Source: Phycisphaerae bacterium RAS1
GTDB lineage: Bacteria; Planctomycetota; Phycisphaerae; UBA1845; Fen-1342
DNA: 64,000 nucleotides
Direction: 5' to 3'
NCBI GenBank assembly: GCA_007859745.1
Contig: SMLU01000001.1
Span: 1,116,001 to 1,180,000, forward strand
Position 1 is the first letter of the stretch. Each line of letters starts with the position of its first letter. The position numbers were made by a program, and so were the translations under genes. Positions 52,266 to 60,724 of this stretch are shown here, piece by piece. The notes under the pieces are model-generated. The model worked only from the letters and a program-made list of their open reading frames with translations. It ran no database searches and was not told the origin of the DNA.

Positions 52266-52684
52266 TGCTGGGCAATCCAGGCTTCGACTTCGGTGCGAAG
52301 CCGCTGGGCCAGCGTCAGCATCTCGTTCGCGTCCGCTTCCGAGATTGCACCGGCTCGTTCATAGTCGGCTTCGTTTCGCTTCTCGCGGAAATCGTTCATC
52401 AACTCGACCGTCGGCTTGTCCCAGCCCAGCGTCAGTTCGAGCGAGCTTATCACCCGGAAATGATGAGCCATGCGGGCGGCCTGATAGCCGGCGGCGGCGA
52501 GAGCGGCCGTGGCGAGTTGCAGGGCCGCGTTGTAGGCGATGTTGAAACGCCAATCGGTCACGAGGTCGGTGGTCTGGCACGCGTCGAGGTCGCGGTCGGC
52601 GAGGCCGAACAGTTCGGCAATCTCCTGACGGCTCGATTGATGCTGTTTAAGCCAGCCCGACTTTAGCCAGTTTTGCAAACTCAC
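52244..52684 (-). CDS. HEPN-domain toxin of a HEPN/MNT pair
   Basis: About 146 residues from GTG 52684 (a longer start at 52723 is possible). The helical protein with KRNEADYERA near residue 106 and helices rich in Ala, Leu and Glu matches HEPN proteins that pair with minimal nucleotidyltransferases. HEPN RNases use R-x4-6-H; here Tyr stands at the His position, as in the R-x-x-A-D-Y subgroup, so RNase activity is unsure. It overlaps the MNT gene by 38 bases. Confidence 0.75.
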   Translation of the reverse strand: MSLQNWLKSGWLKQHQSSRQEIAELFGLADRDLDACQTTDLVTDWRFNIAYNAALQLATAALAAAGYQAARMAHHFRVISSLELTLGWDKPTVELMNDFREKRNEADYERAGAISEADANEMLTLAQRLRTEVEAWIAQHYPHLKP

Positions 52685-53279
52685 GCTCGTCACCGATGAG
52701 GAATATCTTCGGACCCTCAGCAACCCGTGTCACGAATTGCTGACCGTCGGTGAGTTTACGACGGAACTCGTGCGAGTGATAGACCTTGGCGTTGACCTCA
52801 CGGCGAAGCTGGGCATGAGCGGGACGAACGGCCGCGTACACGTCGCTCGGCTTGAGGGCGTCGCCGATGACCATGACATCCACGTCGCTTTCTGATTGCT
52901 CGCGGGCTTTGGCGACCGAGCCGAAGATGAACGCGACGCGGATCTGATTGGCGAGCGGAGCAAGGGCGGCACGCAGCACGTCGGCGACGCCGAAGGTCTT
53001 TCGCATCAGGCCGCGAAGCTCGTCGAAAACGGGACACTCCGGGTTGGCCTGAAAGTACGTTTGGCGACCTTCGACAATCCGCTTCAAGATGCCGCAGGCC
53101 GCGAGCCGGCCAAGCTCACGCTGCACGGCTCCGTATCCTAGGCCGAGTTCGCGGACAATCTGCCGCTGGTAGAATCGCTCCTCGACATGGCCGTACAGCA
53201 GACGGAGCACGGCCTGCCGTGCAGCCCCGAAGAGCGAGTCGGCAATCGCGTCGGTCGGTGGTGGCGATAGTGAACCCAT
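52647..53279 (-). CDS. MNT nucleotidyltransferase with winged helix (antitoxin)
   Basis: The N-terminal 80 residues form a winged helix (FYQRQIVRELGLGYGAVQRE near 38-57), followed by the MNT domain with FIFGSVAKAREQSESDVDVM near 111-130, the GS...SD-x-D metal site. In type VII toxin-antitoxin pairs MNT proteins AMPylate and silence the HEPN toxin. The winged helix suggests it also regulates the operon. ATG 53279 is preferred because the 15-base direct repeats just upstream then lie in the control region; TTG 53318 would include them in the protein. No ribosome site is visible, so the message may be leaderless. Confidence 0.8.
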   Translation of the reverse strand: MGSLSPPPTDAIADSLFGAARQAVLRLLYGHVEERFYQRQIVRELGLGYGAVQRELGRLAACGILKRIVEGRQTYFQANPECPVFDELRGLMRKTFGVADVLRAALAPLANQIRVAFIFGSVAKAREQSESDVDVMVIGDALKPSDVYAAVRPAHAQLRREVNAKVYHSHEFRRKLTDGQQFVTRVAEGPKIFLIGDEREFAKLAKVGLA

Positions 53280-53309
53280 ATTGAGTTCTATCGTACCCAA
53301 TTTGAGTTC
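53274..53309. promoter_or_regulatory. direct repeats at the MNT start (operator candidate)
   Basis: On the minus strand GAACTCAAATTGGGT and GAACTCAATATGGGT (53309-53295 and 53288-53274) are 15-base repeats with 13 identical positions and a 21-base period, two helical turns. The second covers the preferred MNT start codon. They could bind the MNT winged helix for self-control. Confidence 0.5.
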
Positions 53310-53363
53310 GGATGACAAGGCCCCGTTTGTGGGCTGGCGATACCCTCTTTCGCGGGCGTGTCA

Positions 53364-53389
53364 TGCATGATAAAGGATGTTATCATGCA
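53364..53389. promoter_or_regulatory. 26-bp inverted repeat between MNT and integrase genes
   Basis: TGCATGATAA (53364-53373) and its reverse complement TTATCATGCA (53380-53389) flank AGGATG. It lies in the divergent region between the MNT gene (minus) and the integrase gene (plus), so one factor could control both. No known operator was recognised. Confidence 0.55.
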
Positions 53390-53455
53390 CGAACCGCGGG
53401 CAGGGGTAGCGGTTCATAACCCCGTTCCGCACCGTAACTTGTGGACGACCGAGGA

Positions 53456-54472
53456 ATGACGACCGCTCTCACACGACTCCTTAGCCAGCCACCCGACGGC
53501 ACCGGCAGCCGTGAGCCGCCGGCTATCGTTCGCTTCGCCGGCAACAACGCTCGCTTCGCGTACGACGAGTTCTTCGCCGGCGAGGAGAATTCGCACACCG
53601 AGCGGGCCTATCGTCACGCCGTGCATCGGTTTCTCGCACATTGCGAGTCGCTCACCATCGCGTTGCCGGAAGTGACTCCCGGCATCGTGAGCGAGTACTT
53701 GAAGCGACTCCAAGCCGAAGTGAAATCTCGCCGCGGCGAGGCCCGGCGGATGAAACCTGCGTCGAAGCCGATGAAGAAGCTTCACCTCGCAGGCATCCGC
53801 AAGTTTTTCGATAAGCTCGTCGAACGGCACGCCATCATGCTTAACCCCGCTCTCTCTGTTCGCGGCCCTAAGCACAGCGTCACCGAGGGGAAGACGCCCG
53901 CTCTCACTGTGAAACAAGCTCGACTCCTGCTCACGAGCATCGACACGCGGGATGTCGTGGGCCTCCGCGACCGTGCCATCATCGCCGTCATGCTCTACAC
54001 GGCCGTTCGAGCGGGCGCCGTCACCAAGCTCCGTCGCAGCGACTTTTTCACGGACGGCCGTCAATCCGTTTTTCGCTTCGACGAGAAAGGCGGCAAGGTC
54101 CGCGACATCCCCGCCCGACATGACCTCGAAGGATTCGTGCGAGAGTATCGCATCGCCGCCGGCGACCTCGCCGAGGATACTGCCCTCTTCCGCTCAGCGG
54201 TTGGCCGAACCGGCAAACTTGGCGAGAATGGCATGACGGAAAACGACGTGCTCAGGATGGTCAAGCGTCGGCTCGCTGACGCGGGCCTTGCGGCGGACCG
54301 CCTGACGTGTCACTCATTCCGGGCGACGACGATTACCGACTTGCTTGACCAGGGGGTGCCGCTGGAGGACGTTCAGTATCTTGCAGGCCACGCGGACCCG
54401 CGAACGACGCGGCTTTACGACCGGCGAAAGCGACAGGTGACGCGGAACATTGTCGAGAGGATTTCGATTTGA
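53456..54472 (+). CDS. tyrosine recombinase (integrase) of element II
   Basis: An apparently intact 338-residue site-specific recombinase. The N-terminal SAM-like core-binding domain (50-140, with SHTERAYRHAVHRFLAH) is followed by the catalytic domain. Catalytic Arg lies in TAVRAGAVTKL near 188, H-x-x-R in CHSFRAT near 283-289, then GHADPRTTRLY near 310-320 with His and the nucleophile Tyr. ATG 53456 or GTG 53441 can be the start. The AGTTGGTCA arm-type sites and att-C lie 275-970 bases downstream, so it probably moves element II. Confidence 0.88.
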   Translation: MTTALTRLLSQPPDGTGSREPPAIVRFAGNNARFAYDEFFAGEENSHTERAYRHAVHRFLAHCESLTIALPEVTPGIVSEYLKRLQAEVKSRRGEARRMKPASKPMKKLHLAGIRKFFDKLVERHAIMLNPALSVRGPKHSVTEGKTPALTVKQARLLLTSIDTRDVVGLRDRAIIAVMLYTAVRAGAVTKLRRSDFFTDGRQSVFRFDEKGGKVRDIPARHDLEGFVREYRIAAGDLAEDTALFRSAVGRTGKLGENGMTENDVLRMVKRRLADAGLAADRLTCHSFRATTITDLLDQGVPLEDVQYLAGHADPRTTRLYDRRKRQVTRNIVERISI

Positions 54473-55289
54473 CGGCTTAGCGTTGGCAGCCAGTGGCGAC
54501 CGTTCGAACAGCCACAGCTCAGGTGGGTGAGCGACCGTCGGAGGAATCACCATGCAGCGTGCCGGGTTTCGTCTTCCTGCAGGGGGTCTTGAATAGGTAG
54601 CGAAATAGCCGATCAGCAACGTCAAGCCGCAAATTGTCGCGTGAACCCCAACAAACTCGCAGCCGCGAGGCCCGACGGAAATACCGATGGCCGCCCATGC
54701 CCGATTCCACGGCCGGAGGGCGTTTTTACGACGGCCAGCCTGCAGAAGTTGGTCAGCAATTGGTCAGTCGTGGGCGGCGCGGCAACCTAACCACAGACGA
54801 CCATCTTCCGCTGCGGCATAGACCAAGACTGACCAACTTGCCAGTGCCATCCGCGCTCGCGGGTTAGGAAAGATGACAGCGACGCGCGACGACTCGGTCA
54901 GCGGCGCCGCTTCTTTGGGCCGGTCGGCGAAGGCGCTGGCCGGCTGGGTTCAGGGGAGGGGAAACATCCCTGCCGCTTCCGTTGCGCTCGCGAGAGATTT
55001 GGCAGACGGCGTCTGCCGAATCCGCCAGCCAACGAAGTCCAGCCGTGGAGTTCGGCAGTCGTCCCACGCACGAAAGGACAGTTACGAGGGACGACTGCCA
55101 GCCTTCCACGTGTGTAGTCATGGTCGCGAAGCGAGCAAGCAGTTGGTCACTGAGTTGGTCAGTCGCCACCTGGCGGCGGGTTGTAATTCAACTTCTCAGT
55201 GACCAAGTAACCACTTGCAAACCTCGTTTTTTCCTCAAAAAACGCATATAAGCCATTGCCGGACAGGTACTTGCGACTCGAATCGGCAA
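54473..55289. other. right end of element II, no supported gene
   Basis: About 820 bases holding the AGTTGGTCA repeats and the CCACTTGCAAACCTCGTTT motif (55211-55229, shared with the att-A flank). One open frame (54873-55202) has no ribosome site of weight and overlaps the repeats; it is left out. Confidence 0.55.
54747..55208. repeat. candidate integrase arm-type sites before att-C
   Basis: AGTTGGTCA occurs at 54747-54755, 55141-55149 and 55153-55161 on the plus strand and 54830-54838 on the minus strand, with one-mismatch copies at 54758-54766 (plus) and 55200-55208 (minus). Close pairs have periods of 11 and 12 bases, as before the other att sites. Confidence 0.65.
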
Positions 55290-55448
55290 TTCCCAAGCTG
55301 GACGTCGAGGGTTCGAATCCCCTCGCCCGCTTTGATATAATCCGATAGCCGATCGCAACTTGCGAACCGGCCCGCGCTGGGCTGTGCGGCTCGGGAAGCT
55401 CGAAAACGAGGGTAATTTACCCCCGTCGTGCTTCCAGGAGCCAGCCAT
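55290..55448 (+). repeat. att-C: tRNA-Gly(CCC) 3' part plus integrase leader
   Basis: The same 50-base tRNA part and 109-base leader as att-A, with about nine differences over 159 bases. The leader contains TTTGATATAAT soon after the tRNA end, a possible -10 box, and ends in the integrase start codon. One T-arm pair is broken in this copy. No 5' tRNA half is upstream. Confidence 0.75.
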
Positions 55449-56110
55449 GCCGGCCAGCACGAAACCCCGCATTCCCGTCTACCGTCACCACAAGCCGTCC
55501 GGACTCGCGTCGGTGCGCGTCGAGGGTCGCGTCATCTACCTCGGCCCGCACGACACGCCCGAGAGCCGCGCGGAATACAAGCGGGTGATCGCTGAGTGAC
55601 TTGCAAATCACAAGGCCGAACCGACCGGCTTGAACGGCCACGGGCAAGCGACGAGTCGGGTGGTGGATGAGCTCATCGTGGCCTACCTCGGCTTCGCGAA
55701 ATCATATTACGTCAAGAACGGGACGCTCACGGGCGCGTATCGCAATATCGGTGACGCACTTCGGCCGCTGACGACCCTGTACGGCCGCACCCGCGTTGCC
55801 GACTTCGGCCCATCCGCACTCAAGGCGGTTCGTCAGGCGATGATCGACACTGACCTGTGCCGGCGGACGATCAACAACCGCATCAACCGCATTCGCCGCG
55901 TCTTCAAGTGGGGCGTCGAAAACGAGTTCGTCCCGGCCGACATACTCCATGGGCTCCAAGCCGTCGCACCGCTGAAGTTTGGGAGATGCAACGTCCGGGA
56001 GGCCGAACCCGTGAAGCCAGTGCCCGAAAACCTGATCGAACCAGTTCTCAAACTCGTCGCGCCCCAAGTTGCCGCCATGGTTCGGCCACAGCTTCTGATC
56101 GGGATGCGGC
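55447..56110 (+). pseudogene. planctomycete-type integrase pseudogene
   Basis: The reading frame starts right after the att-C leader with an N-terminal segment common in planctomycete integrases (HHKPSGLASVRVEGR, YLGPHDT, EYKRVIAE). TGA 55597-55599 stands where the family has Trp (IAEWLAN), and the frame then continues LANHKAEPTG to the core-binding domain. It stops being integrase-like just after IGMRPA near 56110, the first catalytic Arg region, where it is joined to a sigma-factor fragment. So it has a nonsense mutation and lacks its catalytic domain. The Trp context rules out Sec. Confidence 0.78.
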
Positions 56111-56111
56111 C

Positions 56112-56506
56112 CGCAGCGGCGGAAGATTCCGGGACTACTTGTTCCGCTGCACCCGAAATTCGGTCAGCGCGTGGAAAGCGCGCTCAAACGGCCCTGTTGT
56201 CGCGCTAGACAAGAGTGACGACGAAGGACCGGCAGCTGCCGCGGTCCAGCCGGACTCGGCTGAATGCGATGCCTGGGAGCAGGAATGGGTCGCGCATCAC
56301 TACCGATGCAGATGGTAGAGCGGACATTTGATGCGCGCTCCGTGCGTGTCTTCAACCGCAGTGTCGCCGGCGCGAGCGTGACCGAGTTGGCGCGCGAATT
56401 CGACATGAGCGAGGCGGCGATTCACCAGCTTCGCCACCGCATCCGCGACCGCATGCAGGAACTGGTCGCCGAGCAGATCCGGCAGGAAGACGCGATCGAT
56501 GGGTGA
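56112..56506 (+). pseudogene. ECF sigma factor fragment with frameshift
   Basis: From GGRFRDYLFRCTRNSVSAW (56115 on) the sequence reads as region 2/3 of a planctomycete ECF sigma factor up to WEQEWVAHHYR near 56310. The frame then shifts; adding one G near 56311 would give YRWQMVERTF and restore one gene. Region 4 follows (TELAREFDMSEAAIHQLRHR, 56383-56442) to TGA 56504-56506. The N-terminal part was lost at the junction with the integrase pseudogene. Confidence 0.68.
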
Positions 56507-56952
56507 CGGCTCAACCGCAACCCGCGGCGGCGACTCCTCCGGGCCAGGCCTGGACGAGGCAAAGCCGGCTCCCGTTGCAAGCGACTCGTGCGCCGATCTG
56601 GGCTTCGGTCTGGACGACGCGGAATGGTTCGCGCTGTTACGGCGCTTCACCGCTTCCGCGACGCCGCGGATGATTGACCGCCGAGTCGCTGCCGTCGAAT
56701 CACGACATCGTCGCGGTGCACTGCGGCGCGCTTGGGGCGCTGCTGATCGATCAGGGTTGCTTTGACGAGGCCGAGAGACTGCTGCGGCGGGCCGAGCCGA
56801 TGCTCAATCGAATCGGCGGCGATCACAGCCACACGTGGAGTTCCGTGCAGCGCGATCTGGTCCGGCTTTACGAGCGCTGGCTGGCCGAGGCGCCGCGTGC
56901 GGACTTGTCGGATCGCCTGGCGGCCGCACAGGTCGCCCTTTCGCAGGACTGA
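56499..56952 (+). pseudogene. remnant with TPR fragment downstream of sigma
   Basis: An ATG overlapping the sigma stop opens a Gly/Ala-rich frame of about 60 residues that ends without a domain. From 56674 another frame carries one to two TPR-like helices (LGALLIDQGCFDEAERLLRR) to the stop at 56952. In planctomycetes ECF sigma genes are often followed by Ser/Thr kinases with C-terminal TPRs, so these may be the two ends of a deleted kinase gene. The kinase core is absent. Confidence 0.45.
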
Positions 56953-57198
56953 CCGCGTCCCGATTCGCGAGCTTGCCCGCTGGCGGGAATGGCCCTATAC
57001 TCTGCGTGTGCCAGTTGCCTCAGCCTCGTTCCCCCCTTCCAAATTTCTCCGGATCGGGCAGATCGTTCTGGGAATCGATTGGCTGCGTCCCAAGCCGGAC
57101 GCCCACCCAGTACGGTCGTCTTTGCCCCGATTGGTTCGGCGCAGATCGAGCCCGAAAGGTCCGCCGAGTGAGTCGTGCGGGCCAGAGAGAGTGTATTT

Positions 57199-58458
57199 TT
57201 GACTACGTTTGCGTCTTTAGGTCTTTGCCCACCCATCCTGCGCGCGGTCGCCGAAGAGGGCTATTCGTCACCCACGCCCATCCAGGCGCAAGCCATCGGG
57301 CCCGCTTTGCGGGGACGCGATCTGCTCGCCTGCGCCCAGACCGGCACAGGCAAGACCGCCGCGTTCGCACTCCCGATCCTGCAGCGCCTCTTCGCGCCGA
57401 GCAGCTCCGATCCGCGGCGCCCGACGAAAGGGCCTCGTGCACTCGTGCTGGCCCCAACCCGGGAGCTGGCCACCCAGATCGGCGAGTCATTCCGGACATA
57501 CGGCCGCCACACGGGGCTGCGCCACGCCGTCATCTTTGGCGGCGTGAATCAGTTTCATCAGGTCAGAGCCTTGCAGAGCGGTGTGGACGTGCTCGTTGCC
57601 ACGCCCGGCCGGCTGCTGGACCTGCTTGAACAGCGGCTCGTGCAACTTGCCGGCGTCGAAGTTCTGGTGCTCGATGAGGCCGACCGCATGCTGGACATGG
57701 GCTTCATTCGGCCCATCCGCCAGATCGAGGCGCAGCTTCGTCCGCCGGGCCGCCGGCAGACGCTGATGTTCTCGGCCACCCTTGCGCCGCCGATCATCAA
57801 GCTGGCGGCGTCGATGCTGAGCGACCCACTCCAATTGACGGTCGCCCCCGCCCAGCAGAAGCCGCTGCAGATCGAGCAATCGGTCTACATGGTTCCGCGC
57901 GCCCGCAAGCCCGGGCTGTTACGGCATCTGCTGGCGGATGCGGCGATCAAGCGCGCCGTCGTGTTCACCCGGACCAAGCACGGCGCGGAACGGCTCAGCC
58001 GCCAGTTGAACCAGCACGGCGTGGTATCCGACGCGATTCACGGCAACAAGGCGCAGAACCAGCGTCAACGGGCGCTCGCGGCATTCCGTGACGGCCGTGC
58101 ACGCGTCCTGGTGGCCACGGACGTGGCCGCCCGCGGGCTGGATGTCGACGGCATCACCCACGTGTTCAATTTCGACCTGCCGATCGAGCCGGAAGCCTAC
58201 GTGCACCGCATCGGCCGTACGGGCCGGGCCGGCGCCGCGGGCGTCGCGTTGTCGTTCTGCGATGGCGACGAGCATCAGCATCTGAAGGCGATCGAGCGCT
58301 TGATCGGAAAACGGCTGCCCGCGATGCGTGCGTTGCCCGATTTTCCGCAGCTTGACGAAATCGCGCGGGCTCGGCCGCCGCAGCGGCGATCCACACCGGC
58401 ACGGCCTTCGCCGCGGGGGCGCGGAACGCGAGGGCGCGTCATGACCGCAATCCGCTGA
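57199..58458 (+). CDS. rhlE: DEAD-box RNA helicase, RhlE type
   Basis: All helicase motifs are present: the Q motif (PTPIQAQAI), motif I AQTGTGKT near 46, Ia PTRELA, motif II DEAD near 155, III SAT near 190, and motif VI HRIGRTGRAG near 335. The C-terminus is a short, Arg/Pro-rich tail as in RhlE. TTG 57199 gives the usual MTTFASLGL start with GAGAG upstream; GTG 57175 would add eight residues. It should remodel RNA, for example in ribosome assembly or RNA decay. Confidence 0.92.
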   Translation: MTTFASLGLCPPILRAVAEEGYSSPTPIQAQAIGPALRGRDLLACAQTGTGKTAAFALPILQRLFAPSSSDPRRPTKGPRALVLAPTRELATQIGESFRTYGRHTGLRHAVIFGGVNQFHQVRALQSGVDVLVATPGRLLDLLEQRLVQLAGVEVLVLDEADRMLDMGFIRPIRQIEAQLRPPGRRQTLMFSATLAPPIIKLAASMLSDPLQLTVAPAQQKPLQIEQSVYMVPRARKPGLLRHLLADAAIKRAVVFTRTKHGAERLSRQLNQHGVVSDAIHGNKAQNQRQRALAAFRDGRARVLVATDVAARGLDVDGITHVFNFDLPIEPEAYVHRIGRTGRAGAAGVALSFCDGDEHQHLKAIERLIGKRLPAMRALPDFPQLDEIARARPPQRRSTPARPSPRGRGTRGRVMTAIR

Positions 58459-58501
58459 TCAGTCAGACGGTTACGCCATCACGACGGCCAACGATGCGTC
58501 C

Positions 58502-58531
58502 AGCCCCGGTCGCTTCCTTCACCTCGGGGCT
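58502..58531. terminator. weak hairpin between helicase and peptidase genes
   Basis: AGCCCCG (58502-58508) and CGGGGCT (58525-58531) form a 7-bp stem with a 16-base loop after the helicase gene. There is no U run, so it is only a possible terminator. Confidence 0.25.
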
Positions 58532-58649
58532 TGCCTGCCGATGGGCGCCGTTTCGCACGGGTCGCGCCGTAGGCTGAGCTATCCCGCTCCACCCGCGGAT
58601 CGAGTATTTTCCCCGCGGACGCCGCTTCATGGGCGCCAGGAGAAACCAA

Positions 58650-60713
58650 ATGACGCTTCGCTCCCGCGTTTCGTCGATGTTCGTGATCGCCATCGTCTCG
58701 CTCGCTTCCGCCGCCGAGCCGACCAGCCGTCAGGTCGGGCAGGTTGTGCTCGAAGGCGTGCCGGCGTGGGGTGATGCCATTCGCGAGCGCATGCTGCAAT
58801 ACATCAACGTCCGCTCGGCCGGGTTGCAGAGCATCGCCGCCGGCGGAAAGTCGGTGCTGATCACCACGCGCTTCGGCAGCACGGCCCAACTTCACGTCGT
58901 GGACATGCCGCTGGGCATGCGGCGGCAGATCAGCTTTTTTGACGAGCCGATCGGCCGGGCTTTCTTCATTCCCGGTTGCGGCAAGTCGGAAATCGGATTC
59001 TCCAAGGACGTCGGCGGAAACGAAATGAGCCAGTTCTACGTTCTCGACCAGCAGGACGGCCGACACCGCCTAATCACCGACGGGAAGAGCCGTAACGACA
59101 GCCCGATCGTCTCGAAAAACGGGCGCTGGGCGGCGTGGAGCAGCACGCGCCGCAACGGACGTGACTTTGATATCTACGTCTCGGATCTCACGATCTACTA
59201 TTCGATCTCCGCGCCCGCGGCGCCCGAAGTCGTCGGCCCCGAAACCGACGTCGAGGCGGCAAGTCGAAAGTCGGGCCAGACAGCAGCGGCGGACTCCGAA
59301 TCACGAACGTTTGACATGCGAGCCAAGCTCGCACTCCAAGTCGAAGGCTCCTGGTATCCGCGCGAATTCAGCCCCGACGAGGCGAAGATTCTGGTAGAAA
59401 AATACGTCTCCGAGAAGCAGTCCGAGTTCCACGTCCTCGACGTCGCCTCCGGTCAGAGCGCCCCGCTCACGCCGCCGACGCCGCCGGCGTTCTATGGCGG
59501 CGGGGCATGGGCGCCCGACGGCAAGGCGCTTTACTTTTTCAGCGACAAGGAGGGCGAATTCCGCAAGCTCTACCGGCTCGATTTCGAGTATGGCACGTGG
59601 AAATCGATCACCGCCGACATCGAGTGGGACGTAGAAGAGGTCGCCGCCGACCCGGCCGGCAAGGGCATCGCGTTCATTGTCAACGAGGACGGCGTCTCGA
59701 AGCTCTACTTCGCAGACCCGTGGGGAAACGGGCGAAAGACTGTCGATGGTCTGCCGAAAGGCGTCATCGGCGGGCTGGATTTCGCCGAAGACGGCGGCGT
59801 GGTCGGCTTCACGCTGAACTGTTCAACCTCGCCGGCGGATGTGTACACGGCGACGTTCCCCGACGGCAAGCTGACGCGCTGGACCGAGAGCGAAGTCGGC
59901 GGACTCAACCGCGAGACGTTCATCGACGCCGAGTTGATTCGCTATCCGACGTTCGACCAGGTGGACGGAAAGCCGCGGAAGATCTCAGCCTTCTATTACA
60001 AAGCCCGCGGCGCCGGGCCGCACGCGGTCGTGATCTGCCCGCACGGCGGGCCAGAAAGCCAGTACACGCCCACGTTCTCGCCGTCATTTCAATACTGGAC
60101 GTCCGAACTGGGAATCAGCGTGATCGCCCCGAACGTGCGCGGCTCGACCGGCTATGGCCGCTCGTTTCACCAGCTCGACAACGCGGTCAAACGCGAGGAC
60201 AGTGTCAAGGACATTGGGGCGCTGCTGGACTGGATCGAGAAGCAGCCGGAGCTGGACGCGAAGCGCGTCGGCATCTACGGCGGTTCGTACGGCGGGTACA
60301 TGGTGCTGGCGTCACTGGTCAATTACCCGAAGCGATTCAAGGCGGGCGTCGATTACGTCGGCGTCGCCGACTTCATCACATTCCTGAAGAACACGGCGGA
60401 GTACCGTCGCGACCTGCGGCGCGAGGAATACGGCGACGAGCGCGTGCCGGAGGTGCGGGCGGTGCTGGAGCAGATATCGCCGCTGCGCCGGGCGGACAAG
60501 ATCGAGGCAGCGCTGTTCGTGGTGCACGGGGCGAATGACCCGCGCGTGCCGCTGAGCGAGGCGCAGCAGATCGTGGCGAAGATGCGCGCGATGGGCCGGC
60601 CGGTGTGGTCTTGCAATGCGCTGAATGAGGGGCACGGGTTTCGCAAAAAGGAGAACAGTGACCTGCTGAGCGTGCTGCTGGCTCATTTCTGGCAGGAGCA
60701 TCTACTGGAATAG
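58650..60713 (+). CDS. S9 prolyl-oligopeptidase-family serine peptidase
   Basis: A signal peptide (residues 1-22) leads to a beta-propeller domain (40-400) and an alpha/beta hydrolase domain. The triad can be placed: Ser546 in GIYGGSYGGYMV, Asp630 in HGANDPRVPL and His662 in NEGHGF. PHGGPESQY near 470 is the oxyanion-hole region. Members cut short peptides, often after Pro; some are acylaminoacyl-peptidases. AGGAGA lies just before ATG 58650. The gene stands alone. Confidence 0.92.
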   Translation: MTLRSRVSSMFVIAIVSLASAAEPTSRQVGQVVLEGVPAWGDAIRERMLQYINVRSAGLQSIAAGGKSVLITTRFGSTAQLHVVDMPLGMRRQISFFDEPIGRAFFIPGCGKSEIGFSKDVGGNEMSQFYVLDQQDGRHRLITDGKSRNDSPIVSKNGRWAAWSSTRRNGRDFDIYVSDLTIYYSISAPAAPEVVGPETDVEAASRKSGQTAAADSESRTFDMRAKLALQVEGSWYPREFSPDEAKILVEKYVSEKQSEFHVLDVASGQSAPLTPPTPPAFYGGGAWAPDGKALYFFSDKEGEFRKLYRLDFEYGTWKSITADIEWDVEEVAADPAGKGIAFIVNEDGVSKLYFADPWGNGRKTVDGLPKGVIGGLDFAEDGGVVGFTLNCSTSPADVYTATFPDGKLTRWTESEVGGLNRETFIDAELIRYPTFDQVDGKPRKISAFYYKARGAGPHAVVICPHGGPESQYTPTFSPSFQYWTSELGISVIAPNVRGSTGYGRSFHQLDNAVKREDSVKDIGALLDWIEKQPELDAKRVGIYGGSYGGYMVLASLVNYPKRFKAGVDYVGVADFITFLKNTAEYRRDLRREEYGDERVPEVRAVLEQISPLRRADKIEAALFVVHGANDPRVPLSEAQQIVAKMRAMGRPVWSCNALNEGHGFRKKENSDLLSVLLAHFWQEHLLE

Positions 60714-60724
60714 CCGCTCGGCGC

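Noticed and set aside
54873-55202. 109-residue open frame before att-C
   Set aside because: It runs through the arm-type repeats, has no convincing ribosome site and the protein looks random.
36511-55208. CRISPR-like array from the short repeats
   Set aside because: The words are 9-10 bases, irregularly spaced, in both orientations and have no uniform spacers.
55597-55599. In-frame TGA in the integrase as a second selenocysteine
   Set aside because: Family members have Trp at this position, not Cys, and the gene is also truncated. It is a nonsense mutation.
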